A program made the position numbers and the translations under genes. This document shows positions 52,803 through 62,459 of a DNA stretch of 64,000 bases, piece after piece. The notes under the pieces are model-generated. The model did not search any database. It saw nothing but the letters and a program-made list of their open reading frames with translations, and was not told the DNA's origin. The stretch lies in assembly GCA_001600355.1 (NCBI GenBank), contig BCJU01000006.1:59803-123802 (forward strand), read 5' to 3'. Numbering within the stretch: the first letter of the stretch is position 1; each line of letters opens with the position of its first letter. The DNA is from Meira nashicola. Taxonomy: Eukaryota; Basidiomycota; Exobasidiomycetes; Exobasidiales; Brachybasidiaceae.

Positions 52803-53321
52803 ATGGTCGCATTATCTTCTCACGCAGAAACCTTGGTCCCCATGACTATCATACAAGGGATTGATACAGATAAAGCACAAGTTGCACAAAGACGTGCTGC
52901 TTACCTTCGACCTTTTGTTTTATTTTGGTTGAACTGTTTTATTGTTGAAGTGTTCTTATTCCTTTTAAGTATCGTTGCTTTTTCAGGCTTTCGAGATTTA
53001 CATATAAAATTTTATTGGACTTTTCTTTTTTGTCCTTTTGGAATGGGTGGCACAATGGGTGGACTTTTAAACTTTTTCGTTACAGATCGTATGTACGGCA
53101 AACGAGCAGCAATTTTCTGCGGAATTCTTTCTTTCTTAGTTTTAGGCGCTTGCAATAATCTTTGTTTCAAATTGGACGCTTATTTCGATTATTGGGGTGC
53201 TGCACGTTTTCCGTGGTGGTTCAATTTTCGTTATCCACTCTTACCATTGGTAGGGTATCAAAATGGTTTGTTGTTGTACACGGATGAAGGACAAGCTTTT
53301 CTTTCACGTGTTGGTTTATAA
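52803..53321 (+). CDS. Small multi-pass membrane protein
   Basis: 172 residues from the ATG at 52803 (CCATTATGG). Hydrophobic segments: PFVLFWLNCFIVEVFLFLLS, FYWTFLFCPFGMGGTMGGLL, and AAIFCGILSFLVLGACNNL. A tryptophan/aromatic motif, DYWGAARFPWWFNFRYPLLP, precedes the C-terminus. The glycine-rich FGMGGTMGGLLNFF run could pack between helices. It resembles lineage-specific fungal membrane proteins without known function; I cannot name a family. The clean frame and helix pattern support a real gene. Confidence 0.7.
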   Translation: MVALSSHAETLVPMTIIQGIDTDKAQVAQRRAAYLRPFVLFWLNCFIVEVFLFLLSIVAFSGFRDLHIKFYWTFLFCPFGMGGTMGGLLNFFVTDRMYGKRAAIFCGILSFLVLGACNNLCFKLDAYFDYWGAARFPWWFNFRYPLLPLVGYQNGLLLYTDEGQAFLSRVGL

Positions 53322-54199
53322 ATATTATCCGTTTATGGTTTGTAAATCACGATGAAGAGCTATGGTACTTTGGCAACATATTTGACCGTCAACATCTGTA
53401 ACAAGCGCATATGAGGATAAACCTTTCATTTTACAATAACTCTGGCATGTTTGTCAAGGCGATTTTGGAATAAAACGAATGCTGTACTTTGCCCTCTAAG
53501 TCTTGAGCGATTTTATTAATTACTTCAGTATCACTCAAAGCAGATAAGACATATTGAGGGCCAGTATAGAAACGAGAAAGGATTAGGTTAAAGAGATTAC
53601 GGATTATTATATAATGTACTATTCCACCTTATAAAAGTTAAAAAGTACTTCTAGCCTTTACTGACTTTATACAACCTCTCACGATCCCGAGCACTATGAT
53701 TACCTTTTATCTTTGGCAGAGTGACCTGGCTTACTTTAAAAATAATATTGTACCCAACAACCCGTCTATAAGAGAATTTAGCATAATATTTACCTTTCTA
53801 AAGTTTTCAATATAGCATGGGATCACTCCAGTACTTCACGAATTTGTCGCTACCCAACCGTGTTTCGTTAACGGGTGATGCGGATTTTGGCTTTCTACCA
53901 TACTAGGGATTAAATATTGCTTCTGGCGGGAGGGCAGGATCAGGGGACCTGCTTAATGCAGCCAAATACGTGGAAGCAGGGAAAATGGGATCATTCGCTA
54001 ATGCTTTCTATATATCAATTTATCCTAGTCGAGACGCAAGACAATATATGTATTTCATCATGTGAAGTCTGATTGATCTTCGAGAATGGTGTCACTTAGT
54101 TGTTTTTACATACTTTAAAGTAGCCTTTCACATATACGTACATAACAAAAATAATACCAATGGGAACAAGACGGCACCTTGCACTAATACAAATACCTA
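53322..54199. other. Intergenic, 880 bp
   Basis: No open frame of note or repeat is seen between the membrane-protein gene and the convergent Q-rich gene. Confidence 0.45.
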
Positions 54200-54823
54200 T
54201 CAAGCCATAATGGAACCCAAAGTTACTGCTACCAGTACGCTTACGCCCGAGATTATTTTATTTTTATTCAACCTTGATGCATCATTTGAAATAGTAGTGC
54301 TTGAATTGATCACAGGAGAACTTTGTAGGGAAGTTGTTGAAGAAAAAGAGGAAGACGTGATTGTAGAAACTGTTGTTGATGACGATGAAGAAGTGGAAGA
54401 CTCTTCGCTTGAATCTTCTCCTCCGCCACCTAACGCGCTCTCATCACTTCCACTGCCTTGTTCATTGGAATCGCCATCAGAATTATTATTAGCATTCTGT
54501 TGTTCTTGTTGCTGTTGTTCTTCTTGTTGCTGTTCTTGTTCTTGTTCTTCTTGTTGTTGCTGTTCTATTTGTTGAGATGTTTGTGATTGTTGATCTTGTT
54601 CTTGATTTTCTTCTTGTTGTTGATCGTATGAATCACTGTCAGGATCACTCAATGGATCGAATTGACGTTTCACTTGCTTATAAAATATTGTTTCGATATT
54701 ACCCGCATTGATATTATTACGGACTTGAATTTCATCCTTAGGCAAAGGAGATGCAAACGATAAATTATTAGAATGCAAAATTGCTAAAAATGTGATAGCA
54801 ATGACAGAGAAGGATGGCTTCAT
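54200..54823 (-). CDS. Q/E-rich secreted, probably GPI-anchored protein
   Basis: A 207-residue protein. A signal peptide (MKPSFSVIAITFLAILHSNN) leads to a short globular-looking segment that ends in a KR site (YKQVKRQFD), a possible Kex2 cleavage point. Residues about 65-110 are a Gln/Glu tract, then Gly/Asp/Ser acidic repeats and a Ser/Thr-rich stalk likely to be O-mannosylated. The hydrophobic C-terminus (IISGVSVLVAVTLGSIMA) after SNDASRLNKNK fits a GPI-attachment signal. It is probably a cell-surface stalk protein. Polyglutamine tracts encoded by CAA/CAG are prone to length change. The cysteine-rich ORF on the opposite strand is only the complement of this tract. Confidence 0.8.
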   Translation of the reverse strand: MKPSFSVIAITFLAILHSNNLSFASPLPKDEIQVRNNINAGNIETIFYKQVKRQFDPLSDPDSDSYDQQQEENQEQDQQSQTSQQIEQQQQEEQEQEQQQEEQQQQEQQNANNNSDGDSNEQGSGSDESALGGGGEDSSEESSTSSSSSTTVSTITSSSFSSTTSLQSSPVINSSTTISNDASRLNKNKIISGVSVLVAVTLGSIMA

Positions 54824-55394
54824 TTTGTTTCGTTGAGAAAGACTTTATATTTAGGATTTGGAATGAGTAAATTAACATCAAATCGTATCTCTTTATAACT
54901 TTTTCGTACTCAATCGACACGTTGTGGGAAAAATACAATTGTCTCACTTTCCACTGAACCGTGAGGCAAAATTCATGTTAATTTTTTTTTTGCAAGATAA
55001 ACATTATCAAGCCACAAAGAGCGAACGCCGCACACAGCCGACAAGTTGCCGCTCAGAAGATCCAAAGAATTGGTATAATTTAGAATAGATTTGTCTATAA
55101 AAATGCAGCCTTTTGATTGCTGTGCTATAATGCGCAGCGTGTTAAAAATGTTTTTTAAGTGTTAGGCGACAGATACGAATGTTAGGCGACAGATTGGCTC
55201 GAAGCCGCGGGTACAAGAGATGTGGCTTGCATAACATGCTCCTGTTAAGAGGGCTACTACACATCCAAAAGAGCCGTAGGTAACTTTTCTGTCTACAATA
55301 ATACCGGCGGTTACTTTGGTGTGGGGTATTCTAGTAGAAGGAACGACTTTATCCCAAACATTTTGATAAAAAACATCACTTTCTTGTTAAGAAT
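54824..55394. other. Intergenic with duplicated 15-mer
   Basis: No gene. TGTTAGGCGACAGAT is present at 55160-55174 and again at 55180-55194 (20-bp period). A TGCGCAGCG word at 55131 resembles the recurrent GC-rich element. Confidence 0.5.
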
Positions 55395-56765
55395 TCAAAT
55401 ATTCTCTTGGAATTCCATCAAATTTCTACATCCAAAATCAAAATCTGAACCAGATAGGGCTCCACTCCGTTGAAAAAAAAGTGGTAGAGGGTTTTTGAAA
55501 GAAGGATGAATGCTTGAATAGTATGTATCTACAATCTCTTTATCTTCCGAATTGAGTGAAACATTGTTGTACTCCACGTTGAAATTGTCACTGAATTCTT
55601 CTTTTGAGGTTTGTACTTTTATTTCTTGAATTTAGAGTATTTAAACAAGAAAGAAAGACTTCGACTTGATTCCCGCGTTGAATCATTTCTTTCTTCTTGA
55701 TATGTACTTTGATTTCCGCCACCGATTCGACGAAGGATTGACCATAAAAAGGACGAATAAATTGTAGGATGATGATTTGGCGTTACACTTACTAAATCAG
55801 ATAGATTTGCTACCTTTGTTACCCATAAAATTGCGCTAACATTCTTCTTTTCCAGAAAAAAAGGCACAGGATGACAAAGTAATTTAAACAAAGATACTGA
55901 AGCATAGCATAACACTAGAATTTGAGCAACGGGTAAATATTTGATAAGTGGTCGCATTTCTTCAAAAGCACTGTTTAATGAATTTAAAGATGCTCTCCAA
56001 CATCTTGAAAATAAAACATCAATCTCCGTCGATCGAGCATGTATAAGAAGACAATATTGTAAGCCCACACTGTTGATGACTAACTTTGCAGATTGTATAG
56101 TAAAGGCATTTGTTCCACTATTGAAGAGAATAAATGGATTTCCAAGTCGTCTTTTAGAGGTAAAGGGTGAATTAATTCAACACTTTGTCTTCCATCCGCT
56201 ATACTTGTAGAAATGAGTGGATTAGCTCATTCAAATAATTCTTTGTGTAACGTAGGTCTTGCAGGAAATGATCGACTTGCCAAAGCACAAACTGTCGTAA
56301 GGAGGACATTTGATCGTTGAGCGACTAGATGAACTGTGTGAAAAGACAGATCAAAAACCAAAAAGTGTCGAGCAAAATCGTTGAAATATATTTCGAGTAA
56401 ATTTTCAACTTCAGTCCAATTGAGTGAAGCACAATTATCACTTTATGCTCCATAGGTGGAATTTCATTTCCAGGCCAATACTTTAACGATGCTGTTTTTG
56501 TCGCGGAAGATAATGATGAATTTTGACTTTGAAGGCTCATGTTTGATTCACTGGATCGTGTAAGATTGTTTGTTTCTTTAGCAGAGGAGAAGTTTGGATC
56601 TATTTCTAATGATGCTTCCGCTAATAGAGCAAGAGGGTGCATCTTTCCCCTAACGGGAATTGTACCTCCTGATCTTGTAGTACAATCTACCGAGACCGGA
56701 GAATTTAACTCTTCAGAATTGAGATCAAACCTATTGCGTGTGTCGGTGAGAAAGGTAAGCATCAA
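55395..56765 (-). pseudogene. Decayed Zn2Cys6-type regulator lacking its zinc cluster
   Basis: The minus strand encodes successive blocks of a fungal regulator middle homology region in different frames: PVRGKMHPLALLAEASLEID, then LNWTEVENLLEIYFNDFARH and VLLTTVCALASRSFPA, then LVINSVGLQYCLLIHARSTE, LPVAQILVLCYASVSLFKLL, HHPTIYSSFLWSIL, and the C-terminal GCRNLMEFQENI. Frame is lost at an AAA run near 56442 (one base short), between LHKELFE (TGA near 56220) and the next block, and again at 55631-55633. The segment that normally reads as the WxxLGLAIRMALDLGL helix region is missing, implying an internal deletion. No N-terminal zinc cluster exists upstream; instead membrane-protein sequence abuts it. 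It is clearly inactive as annotated. Confidence 0.7.
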
Positions 56766-57030
56766 ACCAATAAGACCAAGGAAAATGGAGTAAAAGAAAA
56801 AGGAATTCTGAAGCTTTCGGCATTTCTCTTTGGTCTACCTCAAACTTTGTGGGCCCATACAAAACCAGCAAGCTTATAAGTAGAGAGAAGATGCCAGTGA
56901 TGACCAAAAGTGCAATGTGAAACGCATGCAAACTTATAGAAAGGTCACAGTCGACCATTTCCGTTCCACTTACGGTGATGCGAAGAACAAAAACAATGGC
57001 AGCAATTAAATTGCAAAGATGCCGACTCAA
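56731..57030 (-). pseudogene. Membrane-protein fragment fused to the regulator relic
   Basis: Reads SRHLCNLIAAIVFVLRIT, then HAFHIALLVITGIFSLLISL and, with a one-base shift at an A run near 56822, NSFFFYSIFLGLIGLMLTFL ending in TDTRNRF. The three hydrophobic segments look like the N-terminal membrane domain of a transporter, perhaps an ABCC-type TMD0, but this is a guess from helix pattern. It runs directly into the regulator relic, so the two may have been joined by deletion. Confidence 0.35.
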
Positions 57031-59405
57031 ATCAAGCGCGCGGAATTTTGTAATGTGCGAAAGAAGTGTTTAAAATTTGAGCCTGCTTCAGGCTGAAAAG
57101 ATTGCATCCTCTCACCAAGCTGGTGATAGAAGATTCGGGGCAAAGTCTTTGCATTGCTTCCATTTTTTTAAAGTTGTATAGCACACGTATTTTGTGAGTT
57201 CTTCATTTGTGCATCTTGAGTTCTCGTGCTCTCTGGGGCTGAACAGATGGCTTCGCAGCAGAGTTCAAAGACACGCTATCGTTGCCTTCCATATTCACAG
57301 GAAGATCACTTCCAAGACCGTGGGCACTGAGAGGATGGGCCATATAGAATCTACACTTTGCAGTATCTCTTTTGTGACTTCTTGCTTTTATGGGGAATGG
57401 TTTGGGAGTTAAAACAGATCACTTTGAATATGTACATCAAATTTAAATATCTTTTCGGGGATCTTTAAATAAGGCAGATCAATTACTTATCTTGCATTGG
57501 CCTGAAGTGTCGATACGCATACGCAACACATCAACGTACCCTGAAGAAAGATTTTCAATGGCAACACAGCCTTCGGGAAGTCCCGCAAAAAAAAAATCGT
57601 CTCTGCTTTACTGGGTTTGTGGAGCAGCTCATAATTACGCGCGCGCTGCGCTTGCTCAGAACAGACTTATAACAATCCATTGGAGAGAATTGATTGAATT
57701 GATTGAATTACTTACTGCCCGTAAGGGCTTATCAGGACTTCTTAGACCGCTGCCAGAAGAGAATCTTCGTGTTTTAGCTACGATGAGGGAGGTAGGTAGG
57801 TTAAAAGATAATAAGCTAGAATGTAAAGGATAAATTTAAACTCGCTTAAAGAGGATACGATGATAGTAAAGTGGATTTAAGTGAAAAATAGGCTGAATAT
57901 CTTATTTAGAAGTTTGAATTGTTGCGTGTTACTCTTACACGAGTTCTGCGCTTCAAATGCACGCGTATGCATTTATCCTGCATGTACGGGTGGAGTATAA
58001 ATACGTATCTCATTCTCTATCCCAGTGGTTTGATAGAGTGCTTTTTGTCTAAGGGGAAGGTAGACGCGCGTGGTCATCCTGAAAATGCTCTGGTTGGAGG
58101 AGATGACGGATGTTGAGGTTCACCATTTGATCGGGCAGCTTTGAACATGAATTCCGTTTTAATATTGCAAATATCCATATGAGTGCTTTGCTGCGGGACT
58201 GAACTTTACTTCGCAATCTAAAATGAAGAGAGCGGCACAAAGGAATGTCTGACCCTGATGTTTTACATAAAGGATATTATGGAAAAAGATACATCGCGTT
58301 TGTGTTTTCTCAGCTTGTTTTGTCCTAAAGCAATACCCTTTCCGAAACAAAGGGAGAGTTGTTGAACACGTAAGGGCAGGATGAACCCGTGCTTAGCGTG
58401 TCAGTCAATCGCTGCTCGGTGAGGCATTTAGCCCTGTGTATTTCAATCTTGGTTGCATAAGACAAAGGGAGCCAGACGTGAGAAATTACGAAGAGTTTGT
58501 GCAGAGTCCTAAACTTGAGAATGGCAGCGGATTGTGCGGAGCTTTACAAATATTTTACATTTGCCGAAATTGGACATGTCAATTGCTAATCTGAGCACCG
58601 TTTTGACAATTTCACCGCCTTAAGAGTCAGGTTGTACGCAACGGCGGCACCCTTGACATGATGCAAATTCGGTCTTGCCCACAAATCCTACACCATGAAA
58701 TAAGCAAGTGCTTACGATATCTACTTGCTGAAGTGTGACCTATGAGGCGCGATGGGTGTATCAGAGCTCCGTTGCAACGCTTGCTAGAATTTTATGGAAA
58801 GTCACCATCGCGAAAGCACCTACACAACTTTGAGAAGTCTGATCCTAACTGACAAGCTACTGATCATGTTGCATGCTTCTTCCAATTACGTCACAAAAAT
58901 CTACTTTAGATTGTTTGCAGCCCGTTCTTTGAAGAAGCATTGCGACGAAGAGAATGATTGTGACATTAAAAAAACCGCAAACAAATGAATCCAAGGATTT
59001 TTGAAAACAAAGGAGTGCAATTAATTTTATTTTTTTCGAATCTGAGACTTTCAAAGGCCCAAAAAAAAAGATTTTGGACTAGCACGCATTGCAAAAAGTT
59101 TGAAAGAACAAACAAACACTCTAGATCCTTTAATTCATACCAAACGCCTTTTTATCAAAAATAAGTCACTGAACAAAGGGAGTACAAAGGGATTGTAGAA
59201 CACGGCAAAATTTTTTGTATAAATTTACATTGAAATGAATAGCACAAGCGAGCTGCCCCAAAAAATGATCTGTCAAAGTATAAAAAGGGTCAGATGAATC
59301 CTTTCTTGGTTAGTAAGTGCTCATTCCTCCTCAACATCACTGACAAGTTGACAAAGCATTCTCAGACACTTTTTGGTAGACACTTTTTTGTATTCAAGAA
59401 AGAGC
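57031..59405. other. Intergenic, 2.4 kb
   Basis: No named gene. An ORF at 57492-57833 includes HWRELIELIELLTARKGLSG and PLPEENLRVLATMREVG and ends close to a GTAGGTAGG donor-like site, so it may be an exon, but no family is recognised. A GC-rich GCGCGCTGCG run is at 57641. Base composition from here to the window end looks less AT-rich than before. Confidence 0.4.
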
Positions 59406-62400
59406 ATGATACACAGAAAAGAGAAACAGACAAAAGTTGCGCTGAGAGACGATGAGTACTTGCAAAGTTTACATGAAGAAGACTCATCTGAAGAAGACGA
59501 GAATCAGGGAGAGCAATTTACTGAAGAAGCAAAGTCGACTACTGCTCTTCGTAGACATTATGATCCTCTGATTTATGGCCCTGAACATTTAGAAGAGAGT
59601 AAAAGACTTCAATTTAAAAAGACGATCTCTATGGCTTACAAAAAAAACAAGTATGGTACCGTCGAAAATATGAAATTTGGCTCTCGCGAAATCGACAAAA
59701 ATGGCCACGTAAAATACAAATTTTTCAAATGCATTCCACCAGAGGTTCCCATTCTTGACTTAAAAACTAGTGTATATTCTGTTTTGGACGCTTTCGTACG
59801 TATTTCAAGAAATGAGACCCCACAGAAAACAAAGATGGCCCTTCTGGAAGATGATGGGGTGCAAAAGCTATTGCAGGAAAAGGAAGCTTGCTCTAACCAA
59901 TTCCTAGACACGCTTTCAATCACTGTATATGACATTTTGCGCCTCATGCTGGAAGGGAAATGTATTGACTTTTCTGCTCGGCATTGGAAGGAGAATTCCG
60001 AAGGCCTCAAGAGAATCAAAAATTGTGGAGGGACTTATCTTGCGTTGTCTCTAGACTCCACAAATAGCGCAAAAGGATTGTATGTAGGTCGTTCTTCGAT
60101 GCTTGCTGGCAGATTCCGAGATCATGAAACGAACCTGGCTATTGCAACGCAAACTGCGTCCTCTACGAAACATATTGAATCTCTTTTTTATCAATATGCT
60201 GCAGAAAACATTGAACAAGGAGGAACATTGGTCTTTTGCCCGGCGCATGTTTTCCAAATAGTCTCCGAAGGTGAGTATGATAGTTTCCATACGCTTAGAT
60301 ACAGCTTATATTTTCTTGAATACTTTCTGACAAGTCTCATTTTTCGAATCGCACAGAGTCCCTGATTTACTGTGCTCTGTTCGAAGCTACGTTATGTATC
60401 ATGGTTGGAGCTTTTCAGTTGAGCAAAGATTTTCTAGGACTACGGACGAACCTAGGCTTTCCAGTGGTGTCGTATCTTGGACTAAATTCAACTCCGTGCA
60501 TGGAGAAGCCGGGAAATTTTTCGCCCCAAGCGGAGATGAATGCTAATCCAACGCTCTCATTGATGATTGCCGAGTTGCGTAATGTGTATTTGAAGTATGG
60601 TCTGTTATGCTCCAAAATTGGACAAAGGTAAGAGTCCCATTACGATCCAGTCGAGATTCTGCATTAACTTAGTTTGACAATCCCAGTAGCACCAAGAATT
60701 TGGAGGAAAAAAAACGAGCACTTGAACAGGAGTACGAACTCAAACATCATGCGTATATGGTTGAACTTGCTTTTCTATTGAAAACAGGGTGAGTGTTTCC
60801 TACTGCAATGTGTTTGTTGCAATGTTGACCCGCTTTTAGTATTGCTCCTCTTCAAAGAACATACAAGCTAAGATTACAACGAGAAAAATACAAAAGCAAA
60901 AATCAAGACTACTATAGCTGGAAGGTAACGAATTTTGGCAGCCGCACTTTACCACGAAAGCAGATGGAAATAATTCTCAAAGTAAGTGAAATCTGGAAAT
61001 CTTCCTTTTCCGCCATATACTGACACAACTTGCTGTTGCATAAGGAGGCAAAAATCGACAATCAAAGTCGCTCGGTCATGCTCCTTTCCGCCCAAATGGT
61101 GACAGGAGAGCCCAATGCAGAGGTAAGTAGAATCTTGAATCGCTCTGCCCCATTCATAAACGTAATGCACAACTAATGCGGGAATAATCCGGTATTTTGT
61201 GAAACAGAACGATCTCTTCGTTGGAACAGCAGAAAATTATCGATTTGTGTACGGCGGGATAAAGATACACCTAATTGAATTACAAGTAAGTCCAGTTTTT
61301 ATTTTTTTGGGGGCCATTTGTTTGATATGACTTCTAATCTCTCTGTCATGTAGATCTATTTACAATTCCAAACAGTGTTTCACCGGACACGTTGGCAGGT
61401 AAATTTGGCCAATCGTCTCCTGAAGTGTTGTTCAGCTGAATTCATGCAAGAACGTTTGTGAGTGTTGTACAGCGATAAAAAGAGAAGCCTTAGCTTAGCA
61501 CTGCCTCACCTGATATTTTATTTTCTATCTTGACGACTTAGTTCGGCCTTGGAGCGGCTCAAAAGCAACAATATTATTCTTTCCAAATATGAAGCAGATG
61601 TGCAGGAGCTAATAAGAGGGGAGCTTCCTGTATCCATTCAAGGGAGGTCCATTGTGGCACATAGCAACAGCGGAGAGACCATATTGCTTCCTGTATCATC
61701 GCACTTCAAGCGCAATTTGGAAAGAGACAACCCGCAAAGAGAATTTGTAAGTGCTAGACGGGGATATGAGTGAAATGCCAAGCTAATAAATCTCTCTCCA
61801 TCGTCAAGATGTTTCTCAAATTGCAATATAACTCCTCCGAACCCATCTGGGACGGCTCAGGGCAACCACGTGACATTGCTAACATACTGAAAGGTGCTGG
61901 GCTACTTATGTTTTCAAACATGTTAAATCAATGGATACCAGTCATTGCAAACCTCAGACCTCGAGTGGTGATCTCTCAATTTACTCAGTTAGCATGTCGA
62001 ACTGCTGAAGTTGCTGTCGAAATCGGCATAAAGAAGGTCGATGAAGAAGAAATGCCTGCCCCGTTCCTCCGTGAGTTACCGGAGGAAAATGACACCATTC
62101 CAGCTTTCCAAGTATTTCAACGCACACTCCCAACAACGCACGGTACTCGTCGAATTGGTGTGCGAGGGTGTAGGGTGCCGACAATTGCTATTCCACTTCG
62201 TCTATTGAGGATGTGGTTTCCAGACTCGCTGCACCCAAAAGGCTTGCAGTTGTCTGTAAAAATTGACGGAAGGAACGCAAAAACAGCCGAAGAAGTTAGG
62301 ATTTTTGTTCGTCTTGAAGATCATGGTGTCGGACAGAACATCGGCAAATGGTTTGACCTTCTACATTTTTCCAAAACACGCAAACCGTCCCTACAAGTCT

Positions 62401-62459
62401 GGCAATATATCCAGAAGCAGCAATTGAAGGCCAGCTTAGGAAGAATTGCGGAAAATTGA
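59406..62459 (+). CDS. GIY-YIG-like nuclease domain protein, nine exons
   Basis: I read join(59406..60270,60357..60627,60687..60788,60840..60981,61045..61122,61208..61285,61354..61457,61542..61746,61809..62459), 831 residues; all eight introns (51-86 nt) have consensus ends and keep phase. After an acidic N-terminus (HEEDSSEEDENQGEQFTEEA), residues 209-258 read GTYLAL (Y211), GLYVGRSS (Y226), AGRFRDH (R236, H240) and HIESLFYQY (E258). This fits the GIY-YIG endonuclease pattern of two Tyr, Arg and Glu, with GTY and YVG variants. The domain continues over intron 1 (SESLIYCALFEATLCIMVGA). The remainder includes a Lys/Glu-rich helical stretch and a C-terminal domain ending QLKASLGRIAEN, unrecognised. 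No transposase or RT motif is seen. Eight introns contrast with 0-3 in the rest of the window. Confidence 0.8.

Noticed and set aside
54210..54575. Cysteine-rich ORF on the plus strand (SCCCSSCCCSCSCSS tail)
   Set aside because: It is the complement of the CAA/CAG glutamine tract of the secreted protein on the other strand.
57492..57833. 113-codon ORF with a helical C-terminal part
   Set aside because: It could be an exon, since a donor-like GTAGGTAGG is nearby, but there are no partner exons and no family match, so it is mentioned only in the spacer note.
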